Source: a bacterium (lineage in GTDB: Bacteria; Bacillota; Clostridia; Christensenellales; Aristaeellaceae). From it: a stretch of 64,000 nucleotides of DNA. Every line of letters begins with the position of its first letter. Position 1 is the stretch's first letter. The DNA lies in assembly GCA_004563405.1 (NCBI GenBank), contig SFTH01000003.1, positions 78,336 through 142,335 of the forward strand, read 5' to 3'. The position numbers and the translations under genes are program-made. This document shows, piece by piece, positions 43,630 to 52,114 of this stretch. Under the pieces are notes generated by a model. The model had not been told where the DNA came from, searched no databases, and worked only from the letters and a program-made list of their open reading frames with translations.

Positions 43630-45027
43630 ATGGCAGATAAAAACATTGGCAAGGTTGCGCAGGTCATCGGCCCGGTGTTGGACGTCCGCTTTGAGGGCGG
43701 AAACCTGCCGAACCTGCTGAACGCGATTGAAATTGACTGCGACGGCAGAAAGATCACTGCCGAGGTTGCCCAGCATGTGGGCGACAACGTGGTGCGCTGC
43801 ATCGCCATGAGTTCCACGGACGGCCTGCGCCGCGGCGTCGACGCCGTGGACACCGGCGCGCCCATTGCGGTGCCGGTGGGTGAGAAGTGCCTGGGCAGGA
43901 TGTTCAACCTCCTGGGCGATCCCATCGACAGCCTGCCCGCGCCCACGGACGTGGAGCGCTGGCCCATTCACCGCTCCGCCCCGGCCTACGACGAACAGGA
44001 GGGCACCACGGAGATTCTGGAGACGGGCATCAAGGTCGTTGACCTGATCGCGCCCTACGCCCGAGGCGGCAAGATTGGCCTGTTCGGCGGCGCGGGCGTC
44101 GGCAAGACCGTGCTCATCATGGAATTGATCAACAACATCGCCAAGGAGCACAGCGGACTTTCCGTGTTTGCCGGCGTCGGCGAGCGCTCCCGCGAGGGCA
44201 ACGACTTCTACAACGAAATGAAGGAGAGCGGCGTGCTCTCCAAGACGGCGTTGGTCTACGGCCAGATGAACGAGCCGCCGGGAGCGCGCATGCGCGTGGC
44301 GCTGTCGGGACTGACCATGGCGGAGTATTTCCGCGACGTGGGCAAGCAGGACGTGCTGCTCTTCATTGACAACATCTTCCGCTTCACCCAGGCGGGCAGC
44401 GAGGTTTCCGCGCTGCTGGGCCGCATGCCCTCCGCCGTGGGCTATCAGCCCACCCTGGCCACCGAGATGGGCGCGCTGCAGGAGCGCATCACCTCCACCC
44501 ATAGCGGCTCCATCACCTCGGTTCAGGCGGTCTACGTCCCTGCGGACGACCTGACCGACCCGGCCCCGGCCACGACCTTCGCCCATCTGGACGCGACTAC
44601 GGTGCTCTCCCGCGCCATTTCCTCCCAGGGCATCTACCCCGCGGTGGATCCGCTGGACTCCACCAGCCGCATCCTGACGCCCGAGATCGTGGGCCAGGAG
44701 CACTACGACGTGGCCCGTCAGGTGCAGTCCATCCTTCAGCGCTACCGCGAGCTTCAGGACATCATCGCCATCATGGGCATGGACGAGCTCTCCGAAGAGG
44801 ACAAGAAGATCGTCGCCCGCGCCCGCAAGGTGCAGCGCTTCCTGAGCCAGCCCTTCAGCGTGGCCGAGCAGTTCACCGGCATGGAGGGCCGCTATGTGCC
44901 TCTGAAGGAGACCATTCGCGGCTTCAAGGAGATCTGCGAGGGCAAGCACGACGATCTGCCCGAGAGCGCATTCCTGTTCGTCGGAACCATCGACGAGGCC
45001 GTGGAGAAGGCCGCGAAGGGTGAATGA
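43630..45027 (+). CDS. atpD: ATP synthase subunit beta
   Basis: A 465-residue catalytic subunit: Walker A GGAGVGKT, catalytic Glu in GERSREGNDF, Walker B VLLFIDNIFRF and the DELSEEDK (DELSEED-like) lever. One base after atpG. Confidence 0.97.
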   Translation: MADKNIGKVAQVIGPVLDVRFEGGNLPNLLNAIEIDCDGRKITAEVAQHVGDNVVRCIAMSSTDGLRRGVDAVDTGAPIAVPVGEKCLGRMFNLLGDPIDSLPAPTDVERWPIHRSAPAYDEQEGTTEILETGIKVVDLIAPYARGGKIGLFGGAGVGKTVLIMELINNIAKEHSGLSVFAGVGERSREGNDFYNEMKESGVLSKTALVYGQMNEPPGARMRVALSGLTMAEYFRDVGKQDVLLFIDNIFRFTQAGSEVSALLGRMPSAVGYQPTLATEMGALQERITSTHSGSITSVQAVYVPADDLTDPAPATTFAHLDATTVLSRAISSQGIYPAVDPLDSTSRILTPEIVGQEHYDVARQVQSILQRYRELQDIIAIMGMDELSEEDKKIVARARKVQRFLSQPFSVAEQFTGMEGRYVPLKETIRGFKEICEGKHDDLPESAFLFVGTIDEAVEKAAKGE

Positions 45028-45030
45028 GCC

Positions 45031-45291
45031 ATGGACAAGCTGCAACTGACCATCGTCATGCCCACGGAAAAGGTGTTTGAGGGCGAGGCCGAGCGGGTAA
45101 TGGTGCGCACCACGGAGGGCGAAGTCGCCATCCTGCCGCGCCACATCGACTATGCCGCGGCCCTGGGCAGCGGCGAGGCGCGCATCACTGCCGGCGGCGA
45201 GACCCGTCGCGCACGGATCAGCGGCGGCATGATGCATGTGTCGCAAAACCACGTGCGCATCCTGACCACGGACTTTTCCTGGACTGAGTGA
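45031..45291 (+). CDS. atpC: ATP synthase subunit epsilon, short form
   Basis: An 86-residue protein with only the N-terminal beta-sandwich (LQLTIVMPTEKVFEGEAERV, TEGEVAILPRH, ISGGMMHVSQNHVRIL). The two C-terminal helices that inhibit ATP hydrolysis in longer (about 135-residue) homologues are absent; the stop is followed closely by a strong terminator, so this is not an obvious recent frameshift. Confidence 0.93.
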   Translation: MDKLQLTIVMPTEKVFEGEAERVMVRTTEGEVAILPRHIDYAAALGSGEARITAGGETRRARISGGMMHVSQNHVRILTTDFSWTE

Positions 45292-45304
45292 ACAAAAACC
45301 ATGC

Positions 45305-45357
45305 AAACAGACCATTTTCGGTTTTAAGAACAAAACCGAAAATGGTCTGTTTTTTAT
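45305..45357 (+). terminator. Strong terminator of the atp operon
   Basis: A 21-base perfect stem (45305-45325 with 45332-45352), 6-base loop, then TTTTAT. Confidence 0.95.
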
Positions 45358-45518
45358 ATAAGCCGGCAAGTGTGCGCCGCGCGCGTGGAAGCGGAGATAA
45401 ATAGAGAGGGCCGTCTGCCCTGCGTTGCGGCGCGCAGGAAAGGGGCGGATACGCCTTGCACTGCGAGATGCTGATGGAGGAGGCGCGACCGCCTTGCACT
45501 GCGGGGCGGGAGGCGCCT

Positions 45519-45908
45519 TCACTTGTACTTTGGCAGGCTGGCGAAAGAAGCGGAGGGTGATGCGCACTTCCTCCGTATGGGGCCGCGCGTGAGCGCGTAG
45601 CTGTCTGAGATGAGCGCAAGTATGTCCTCCTCCGCCATGCTTCCGTCCAGAATCACGCTGATCCAGTGGCGCTTGTTCATGTGGTAGGCGGGAACCACGC
45701 TGGCGTAGGCGTCCCGCCAGAAGTCCGCGCGCAGCGGTTCGGCCTTTAAATTGATCCAGATATTTCCATTTCGCTCATAGATGTAGGCGAAGCTCTTTTT
45801 GTTGCCTGCGTGGCGCATGACCGTCCAGTTCGGGTCATCGAAGGGATAGTCCTCGTAGACGCCGGAAAGGCGCAGACAGGCGGCGATTGCCTCGGCGCGC
45901 GTGCGCAT
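45519..45908 (-). CDS. MmcQ/YjbR family protein
   Basis: A 129-residue single-domain protein of the YjbR fold. Family signs: DYPFDDPNWTVMRH, FAYIYERNGNIWINLKAEP, PAYHMNKRHWISVILDG, and SYALTRG near the end. The fold resembles a DNA-binding CyaY-like domain but no function is established. GGGAGGAGGGG precedes the ATG at 45908. A short extra C-terminal tail (about 18 residues) is present. Confidence 0.86.
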   Translation of the reverse strand: MRTRAEAIAACLRLSGVYEDYPFDDPNWTVMRHAGNKKSFAYIYERNGNIWINLKAEPLRADFWRDAYASVVPAYHMNKRHWISVILDGSMAEEDILALISDSYALTRGPIRRKCASPSASFASLPKYK

Positions 45909-46033
45909 ATCAACCCCTCCTCCCATGCACTTCATTCTAGCGGAAATTCCCCTGAACGTCAATGAGTTCTTTTTTCCATATTTTGCCAATAAAACAACAT
46001 ATTGTTACGCCACAAACGGGCAACAAAATGCGA

Positions 46034-46039
46034 TATAAT
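46034..46039 (+). promoter_or_regulatory. -10 box of the L,D-transpeptidase gene
   Basis: TATAAT 57 bases before the ATG; no convincing -35 element. Confidence 0.35.
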
Positions 46040-46096
46040 GTCGTCTATACAGGTGCAATCCGCTGCGGATTGCGAAATTTGCGCGGAGGTATCTGA

Positions 46097-48160
46097 ATGA
46101 AGAAGATTCGCATTTTGCTTGCGCTTCTCCTGACGGCGATGCTCCTGAGCTCCCTGGCCTTCTTTACGGAGGCGGAACAGGAGCAGGAGGGGGAGTGGCA
46201 GGCGGATTTGCTGAAGCTGATGGATCCTGCGGATGTTCCCGAGACGACGCAGATCGAATATAGAGACACCAACGAGGATGGCGCCGGGGTCGAGACCCAC
46301 GACGTCGCATGCGAAATCACCGTAAACGGCGTCACCTACGGATGCGAATTTGTCTTTGAAGTCAGCGGCGGCGCCGAAGTTGAATGGGCTTACGTGCAGG
46401 AATGGCTGGGCGGGATTGTGACCGAAGCGGCGCGCGCTGCGGGCAGTGATTCCGAGTCCCTGGCCCGGGCCGTCGACAAGGCCATCTCATCGGCGCGAAA
46501 GAATGCGCAGCCGGATGAGAGCGGCGCGCTTCCCGCGTGGGCCGCGCCGGAGGTCGCTGTGAAGATCATTCGCGTGTCCACGCCCTTCTATCCGGAGCTC
46601 TCCGTGGGCAAGAACGGCGAAGCGACCAAGCGGCTTCAGCAGCGGCTGATCGAGCTGGGCTTCCTGAGTGGAAAGGCCGACGGCTACTTTGGAGAGCAGA
46701 CCCGCGCGGCGGTCGTGGAGCTGGAGAACCATATCCGGGCGCTGGAGCAGGAGCTCATTGACGCGCGCCCCGCGGCGACGGCGGAGCCCGTGCTGACAGC
46801 TGCGCCGGTGGCGACGCAGCAGCCCCTTCCGGAGTCCACCCATGAGCTGACGCTCGTACCCCGCGGGACGCCGGTGGCGACGCAGGCGCCCTCTCCGGAG
46901 CCCACGTCCACGCCGATGGAGGTGGCCGAGGATGCGGTGAAGCTCGAGCCGGTGACCCAGGCGGACGGCGTGGCGGACGCGCTGTTGCAGGCCTATCTCT
47001 ATTCCGATTCCTTCAAGTCCGTGACGCGGGAGCTCAGCCGGGAGGACAGCGGCAGCGACGTGCGCAGGCTCCAGCAGCGCCTGCTGGGGCTGGGCTGCAC
47101 CGTGAGCGCGCCGGATGGCAGCTACGGCGGCGACACCGCGCGCGCCGTGCGCATCTTTCAGTACTACAACGGCCTCGAGCAGACCGGTGCGGCGGATCTG
47201 GAGACCCTGAGCCGCGCGTTTTCCGCGGAGGCGAAGGCACCGGATTACGCCATGCTCTCCGCCGGTTCCGGCGGCGACGCGGTGCGCACCCTTCAGACCC
47301 GCCTGCGGGAGCTGGGCTTTACCAACGTGGGCACTGATGGCGATTACGGCGCGGGCACCCAGCGCGCGGTGGAGACGCTGCAGAGCTACATGCGCGGCCT
47401 GGAGGAGGCGGCGCTGCTGGAGGCGGACCCGAGCCTTCCTGCGGATGCGGATCTCAGCGGCCAGCTCACCGTGGAGGTGAACGGCGTGGCGGATCCGCTG
47501 CTGCTGGACGCGTTCTACGCGGACAGCTTCCCGGCGGTGCCTGGGGCCCTGCGCAGCGGTTCCTCCGGAGACGATGTGGTGCGCCTGCAGCGCAGGCTCA
47601 ACGGCCTCGAGTTCTTCTTCGGCGCGCTGGACGGCAGCTACGGCGGACAGACGGCCCAGGCGGTGAAGGACTTCCAGAAGCGCAACAGCCTGCCCCAGAC
47701 CGGCGAGGCCGACCAGGCGACCCTGGCGCGACTGTTCTCCGGAGATGCGCTCAAGGCCCTCAAGCCCTATGTGGTGAAGGTCTCCACGGACGACCAGCGG
47801 GTCTATGTCTACGGGTTGGACGACAACAACGAATACACCGTGCTGGTGCGGACGATGAAGTGCTCCACCGGACGCAACTCTACGCCCACGCCGAAGGGAA
47901 CCTTCCAGGCTACCACCGGCCCAGGCGCGCGCTGGCACTACTTCAAGAAGTACAACTGTTGGGCGCAGTACGCCTATTATATCGAGGGCGACATCATGTT
48001 CCACTCGGTGCTCTACAACCAGAAGGATGGTCCCGTGACCCAGAGCTCGGTGAACAACCTGGGCAGCAAGGCCTCCCACGGCTGCGTGCGTCTGAGCGTT
48101 GAGGACGCGAAGTGGCTGTATCAGAACTGCCCCAAGGGAACCAAGGTGGTCGTCTACTGA
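46097..48160 (+). CDS. L,D-transpeptidase with four peptidoglycan-binding modules
   Basis: A 687-residue exported enzyme. A signal peptide (residues 1-27) is followed by a short unknown domain, PG_binding_1 modules near residues 170-215, 315-375, 390-435 and 490-555, with a Pro/Thr linker (about 225-280) after the first, and a YkuD catalytic domain (about 560-687). The active-site SHGCVRL motif lies near residue 660. It should form 3-3 peptidoglycan cross-links or attach proteins. GGAGG precedes the ATG. Confidence 0.92.
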   Translation: MKKIRILLALLLTAMLLSSLAFFTEAEQEQEGEWQADLLKLMDPADVPETTQIEYRDTNEDGAGVETHDVACEITVNGVTYGCEFVFEVSGGAEVEWAYVQEWLGGIVTEAARAAGSDSESLARAVDKAISSARKNAQPDESGALPAWAAPEVAVKIIRVSTPFYPELSVGKNGEATKRLQQRLIELGFLSGKADGYFGEQTRAAVVELENHIRALEQELIDARPAATAEPVLTAAPVATQQPLPESTHELTLVPRGTPVATQAPSPEPTSTPMEVAEDAVKLEPVTQADGVADALLQAYLYSDSFKSVTRELSREDSGSDVRRLQQRLLGLGCTVSAPDGSYGGDTARAVRIFQYYNGLEQTGAADLETLSRAFSAEAKAPDYAMLSAGSGGDAVRTLQTRLRELGFTNVGTDGDYGAGTQRAVETLQSYMRGLEEAALLEADPSLPADADLSGQLTVEVNGVADPLLLDAFYADSFPAVPGALRSGSSGDDVVRLQRRLNGLEFFFGALDGSYGGQTAQAVKDFQKRNSLPQTGEADQATLARLFSGDALKALKPYVVKVSTDDQRVYVYGLDDNNEYTVLVRTMKCSTGRNSTPTPKGTFQATTGPGARWHYFKKYNCWAQYAYYIEGDIMFHSVLYNQKDGPVTQSSVNNLGSKASHGCVRLSVEDAKWLYQNCPKGTKVVVY

Positions 48161-48169
48161 AGGACGCAG

Positions 48170-48203
48170 AGCGCCCCGCCGGTTTTTCCGGCGGGGCGCT
48201 TTG
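48170..48203 (+). terminator. Terminator after the L,D-transpeptidase gene
   Basis: A 13-base perfect stem (48170-48182 with 48188-48200), five T loop, weak trailing T run. Confidence 0.7.
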
Positions 48204-48259
48204 CGCGCTTTGGGTGGCGGCTGCACGCGCCGCTTCCGGTCGCCGGGAGAGGGCTTTGT

Positions 48260-48838
48260 TCAATCCTTTCCGCGGGCCTTGATTTTGCAGATCGTCTGGG
48301 TCATGGTTCCCATGGGACAGAAGGCGCACCAGGTTCTGGGCTTGTACAGCGCCATGACGATCAGGCCGATGAGGGTGGAGGTGAGCATCAGGCTGTAGAA
48401 ACCGAAGCTGAACTGCGCGATCCAGTCCGGTACGGCGCCCGCGGCGTAGGTCCAGCCCCAGGGGATCCGAATGGTCCAGAACAGCTTGATGGCCTCCCGC
48501 AGGGAGGCGGCGCCGGAGGCCACCAGCCAGGTCTGGAACACGATGTTTCCGAACATGGTCAGGAAGAAGATCAGAAAGCCGTAGCGGAACCATTTGGAGG
48601 AGAGCCATCGCGGCGTGGGCCGGTTTCGCGAGCAGTGGCAGCGGTCGCCCAGTACGCGGAACAGCTGTCCCCGGCCGCAATAGCGGTTGCAAAAGCCCTT
48701 GTTGCCCGCGGCGATTGCAAAGCCCAGCGGCACCAGAAAGTCAATCATGCCCAGCCAGGCGAAAAGAATATTGAAGAACCCGAGGGCGAAATAGAGGATC
48801 GACCAGATCCAGAGATAATCGTACCACTTCTTACGCAT
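48260..48838 (-). CDS. NapH-like membrane iron-sulfur protein
   Basis: A 192-residue membrane protein with four or five helices and two cysteine groups of the polyferredoxin NapH/RdxA type: CNRYCGRGQLF and CAFCPMGTMTQTIC. These usually pass electrons between quinol-side and outer acceptors or reductases. The ATG at 48838 overlaps the ferredoxin gene by eight bases. Last gene of a three-gene operon. Confidence 0.8.
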   Translation of the reverse strand: MRKKWYDYLWIWSILYFALGFFNILFAWLGMIDFLVPLGFAIAAGNKGFCNRYCGRGQLFRVLGDRCHCSRNRPTPRWLSSKWFRYGFLIFFLTMFGNIVFQTWLVASGAASLREAIKLFWTIRIPWGWTYAAGAVPDWIAQFSFGFYSLMLTSTLIGLIVMALYKPRTWCAFCPMGTMTQTICKIKARGKD

Positions 48839-49043
48839 CTTCCGTGTCTCCCCCTTCGCAAATGCGGATGCAGCCAGCAGGGCAGTTCCTCGCGCACAGC
48901 CCGCATCCGACGCAGGACTTGCTGTCCGCCTGTGCATAGCAACCGCGGACGATCTCCATTGCGCGCTTGCGGCAGCTATGAACGCACTCTCCGCAGGCGA
49001 CGCACCGCGCTCTGTCGACGCGCGCGCATTTCTTTGTCTTCAT
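48831..49043 (-). CDS. Ferredoxin with two 4Fe-4S clusters
   Basis: A 70-residue ferredoxin: CVACGECVHSC...RGC and CVGCGLCARNCPAGC. Two clusters are expected. It overlaps the membrane protein gene on each side (ATGA upstream), so the three proteins are made together. Confidence 0.88.
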   Translation of the reverse strand: MKTKKCARVDRARCVACGECVHSCRKRAMEIVRGCYAQADSKSCVGCGLCARNCPAGCIRICEGGDTEDA

Positions 49044-49852
49044 TTCTCCGTCTCCTCTGCTTCATTTGTTCCGTAGAGCCCGGCGTAGGCCTCCTTCGCC
49101 TGCTGGAGCCGGGCCTGTCCCCTTCTGCAGCCCGGTTCCAGCAGGGAACAGCCCCGGCTGCAACCGTTGCAGTTCTGTCCGCCCAGGTATTCCTCGAGTG
49201 AGGGAACATCTTCAGTTTCCGCAAGGGGGAGGTCCGTGCCCGCCGCTGTGGGTTGTCCCGGCGCGCCCGCCCCGGTTGCGCCCGCCTGGAGCGGAATGTG
49301 CGCTCCGTCCTCCCGGCGGTCCAGCGCGAAGTACGCTGCGGAATAGAGCAAAACCAGCGCGAGCGCGCCAGCACCGAAGCGGCAGAGCGCGCGCCGGATC
49401 TCCCGACCCTGAATCTTTTTCAGCTTCCGGAGTGCGCCGGACAGGTATTTTGCGTGCAGAAGAGCGTGGGCCGCCAGCGCGTAGAGGCAGACATAGGCGC
49501 TTGCGTTGTGCAGGGAAGGGAGCAGAGCGCCGTGGGCGCGCATGCCGGTGTGAAAGAGCTCCCTCGAAATCAGAATCCCCGTGGCGATTGTGACCGGCAT
49601 GCCCGCGCAGAGCAGGAGGTCCGACAGGAGGAGCAGCTTTCGGGCGGGGCGCGCCGCGCCGCGCTTCGCGGACGCAAGCAGTCCACGGGTCATCTTGCGG
49701 TTGAGCAGGAGGTGCGCCGCGAACAGGGCGACGACGCCGATCCCGACGGCTTCGTGAAAGAAGGCGCCGGATCTTCTGGAAAACATCAGCATGAGATAGA
49801 GGACGCTCATTGCGATGTCCAGAAGCAGTTTGAGAAAGGTTTTGTCCTTCAT
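49040..49852 (-). CDS. DUF4405 membrane protein with Cys-rich C terminus
   Basis: A 270-residue membrane protein: about five helices with histidines suited to b-type heme binding (GVVALFAAHLLLNRK and LYALAAHALLHAKY), the DUF4405 pattern. The C-terminal outer or inner tail has NCNGCSRGCSLLEPGC, a four-cysteine motif. The ATG at 49852 follows GGAGG by six bases; upstream in-frame ATGs lie in the operator region. Together with the next two genes it forms a putative membrane electron-transfer module. Confidence 0.78.
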   Translation of the reverse strand: MKDKTFLKLLLDIAMSVLYLMLMFSRRSGAFFHEAVGIGVVALFAAHLLLNRKMTRGLLASAKRGAARPARKLLLLSDLLLCAGMPVTIATGILISRELFHTGMRAHGALLPSLHNASAYVCLYALAAHALLHAKYLSGALRKLKKIQGREIRRALCRFGAGALALVLLYSAAYFALDRREDGAHIPLQAGATGAGAPGQPTAAGTDLPLAETEDVPSLEEYLGGQNCNGCSRGCSLLEPGCRRGQARLQQAKEAYAGLYGTNEAEETEK

Positions 49853-49883
49853 GCCGATCCTCCGCATGTGAACTGGTACGACT

Positions 49884-49889
49884 ATTCTA
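49884..49889 (-). promoter_or_regulatory. Extended -10 promoter of the redox operon
   Basis: TGATAGAAT read on the minus strand (TAGAAT 49889-49884). No consensus -35, as expected for an activator-dependent promoter. Confidence 0.6.
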
Positions 49890-49909
49890 TCAACTGCGAA
49901 GAACCGTGT

Positions 49910-49926
49910 ATGTGAGCGAATCACAT
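49910..49926 (-). promoter_or_regulatory. Crp/Fnr-type palindrome
   Basis: ATGTGA, five bases, TCACAT. Its centre is 41 bases upstream of the predicted transcription start, the class II activation position. Confidence 0.65.
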
Positions 49927-49947
49927 TCAAAGGTTTTGAGATGGTTT

Positions 49948-50610
49948 TCAGAGATGCTTATTCAGAAGCGCCGGGTCGAGAACGGTGAACTTTCCCTGCC
50001 CCAGGGCGACGACGCCCTCCTGGGCGAGGTACTTCAGAACCTTGGTTACGACCTCCCGGGCGCTGCCGATGTACCGGGCGATTTCGTCGTGGGTCATGGA
50101 CAGCGTCGCCTGCTGCGTCCTTGCGCACTCGTCCCGAAGGAAGAGCGCCACGCGCCTGTCCGCACTCAGAAACAGAATCTGCTGCATGGTCCAGAGCACA
50201 TCCGAAAAGCGTTCGGTTGCCGTCCTGTAGATGTAGGCTTCAATTCTCGGGCATCGCTCCATCAGGGGGGAAAGGATGCGGGAGGGGATCATGATCGCCT
50301 GGGTGTCCTCCACCGCGTCGATCAGAACGTCGAAGGTGATGTTGTCCATCAGGCCGGTGGCCGAGAGCACGCAGATTTCGTCCTGATGCACGCGGAACAG
50401 GGTCACCTCCCGTCCCTCGTCCGAGACGATGTAAGTGCGCAGCTGGCCGGAGAGGATCAGCATGACGCCGGAGCAGTCCTGCTCGCAGCGGCGCATGAGC
50501 GTTCCCTTCGGATAGAAGGCGGAGGCGCAGTTCTCCAGCACATACGCCCTGTCCTGCGCAGTCAGGTCCTTCCAGAACGGGAGCAGGCGCTCGATTTGAT
50601 TCTTATCCAT
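49948..50610 (-). CDS. Crp/Fnr-family transcriptional regulator
   Basis: A 220-residue regulator: cyclic-nucleotide-binding-like beta-roll (PKGTLMRRCEQDCSGVMLILSG read in part, GREVTLFRVHQDEIC) and a winged helix (MTHDEIARYIGSAREVVTKVLKYL). The FNR iron-sulfur cysteines at the N terminus are not in the classical arrangement, though several Cys occur. GAGGGG precedes the ATG at 50610. It is encoded immediately upstream of the redox operon it probably controls. Confidence 0.93.
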   Translation of the reverse strand: MDKNQIERLLPFWKDLTAQDRAYVLENCASAFYPKGTLMRRCEQDCSGVMLILSGQLRTYIVSDEGREVTLFRVHQDEICVLSATGLMDNITFDVLIDAVEDTQAIMIPSRILSPLMERCPRIEAYIYRTATERFSDVLWTMQQILFLSADRRVALFLRDECARTQQATLSMTHDEIARYIGSAREVVTKVLKYLAQEGVVALGQGKFTVLDPALLNKHL

Positions 50611-50704
50611 GGCGTGGCCCCTCAAAGTGAAATCTCATGAATTGGCGCATTTTCCGAAGCTGCCGCGCGCTGTCTCCGCAGCGACTTGCGCGCGCTGTCC
50701 GGCG

Positions 50705-51985
50705 CTACTTCGCGCGCGCCGACCGGAGCGCTGCGCGCACCTCGTCCTCGTCCTCATCCGGGCGGAGCTGGCGGAGGGCGACCACGAAGCGGCCGTTGTT
50801 GTGGGTGTATTCGCAGGTGACCAGCAGCAGCAGCCGGTCGCCCGCTTCGACCTCGAGCGGAATGTCCCACATGGACAGGCGGCGCAGCTGACCGATGAAC
50901 GCTTCGCAGTCGTCTCCATCGAGGGTGAACTGCCGGAGATTCAGATAGCGCGCGCTGTCCGGCTCCGCCGTGACCGTGAGCACGGCGAAGGGAGCGTAGA
51001 GGCGGTTTTCATAGATGGTATCGAAGCGAACCAGTGCGTTTTCCTTCAGAAAGGAGAACTCCGCGTAGCTGAGCAGGGAATGGAACATGGTTCCGTTGCG
51101 CATGTTGTGGCCGTAGACAATCAGGCAGTCGTCCTCGGGCACCAGCAGGTTGGCACCGTCCAGAAACAGCGTTCCGGCGATGCTCTCCTCCAGATTGAAG
51201 CTGTGATTGAGATAGGTTTCGTTATCATTTCTGCGCTGGACGACGGGCAGAGAGATCACGTCTCCGATGCGAAGAAAGCCCACGGTGTCCGGGTTGGTGG
51301 CCAAAAGATCGGCAAAGGACGGCTGGGCGGGCGGCGGCGTTTGAAGCGCATAGACGAGGGTGTCCCCGTCCGGCGTGGCCAGCGGCGCGCGGGTCGCGTC
51401 CAGTGCGATTTCCAGAGGCTCCGCTGTCGGCGCGGGGGATGGAGAAGGCGTGGGAGACGGGGAAGGCGTGGGTTCGCTGACGGACGGCGCTCCGGAGGGC
51501 GCTGCGGAGGCGGGCTGCGTCGCGGTGACAGTCGCGTTTTCCGGTTCCGGGAGGGCGTTCGCGGAGATTTCCCGCGCAGGCGCGCCCGCGCGCTCCGGCG
51601 CAGACTCTGCTCCGGCGGCGATCGCCGCCCCTTCGGGTGCGACGGATGCGGCGGCTGAACGGCCGTCGGCTTCGGGCGTTCCGGAGGGCCTTGCCGCGGA
51701 ATCCTCTGCGGCGGCGGATAAGTCCGCCGGCTCCGTCCCGGACACTTCGGGGCGGTAGAGGGCGCTGAAGGCGGCATTGTCCCGCTCGATGGCCCGGCGG
51801 GAGAGCTCCCAGTGGAGCATGTAGATCAGGCTCAGAGCCATCGCCAGCGCGCACAGCGCGGCGGCCAGCAGCCGGCGCGCCTCCCGGCGGTCGGCGGCCC
51901 TCCGGCTGCGAAGCATGCCCGGCAGCGCCCGGTAGCGGCGCAGAAGGGAGGCGCGCTCCCGATGGTGTTTCCTTGCCTTTCCCAT
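50705..51985 (-). CDS. Class B sortase with long Pro/Ala-rich linker
   Basis: A 426-residue transpeptidase. A basic N terminus and one helix (about residues 40-60) are followed by an unusually long low-complexity linker (about 80-200), with Pro-Ser-Thr repeats near its end. The sortase domain carries catalytic His in VYGHNM (about residue 290) and Cys in LVTCEYTHNNGRFVV (about 390), with Arg in the same segment. The ATG at 51985 follows GGAGG. No substrate with an obvious sorting motif is encoded in the window. Confidence 0.88.
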   Translation of the reverse strand: MGKARKHHRERASLLRRYRALPGMLRSRRAADRREARRLLAAALCALAMALSLIYMLHWELSRRAIERDNAAFSALYRPEVSGTEPADLSAAAEDSAARPSGTPEADGRSAAASVAPEGAAIAAGAESAPERAGAPAREISANALPEPENATVTATQPASAAPSGAPSVSEPTPSPSPTPSPSPAPTAEPLEIALDATRAPLATPDGDTLVYALQTPPPAQPSFADLLATNPDTVGFLRIGDVISLPVVQRRNDNETYLNHSFNLEESIAGTLFLDGANLLVPEDDCLIVYGHNMRNGTMFHSLLSYAEFSFLKENALVRFDTIYENRLYAPFAVLTVTAEPDSARYLNLRQFTLDGDDCEAFIGQLRRLSMWDIPLEVEAGDRLLLLVTCEYTHNNGRFVVALRQLRPDEDEDEVRAALRSARAK

Positions 51986-52013
51986 GTGTGCCTCCGACAT
52001 TTTTTCTGGTTCA

Positions 52014-52042
52014 ATTATAAACGCTGCGCCCGATGAATGCAA
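52014..52042 (-). promoter_or_regulatory. Promoter of the sortase gene
   Basis: TTGCAT (52042-52037), 17-base spacer, TATAAT (52019-52014). Confidence 0.65.
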
Positions 52043-52053
52043 GGGGCGCTCCG

Positions 52054-52082
52054 TCATAAGCCGGTGGTGCGGTTCATAAGGT
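52054..52082 (+). promoter_or_regulatory. Sigma-E-like promoter of spoIVA
   Basis: TCATAAG (52054-52060), 14-base spacer, CATAAGGT (52075-52082), resembling the mother-cell sigma-E consensus. Leader about 25-30 bases before a GGGAGG site. Confidence 0.6.
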
Positions 52083-52114
52083 TGATGTGAAGAAGCATTG
52101 GGAGGCGTTGTTCC

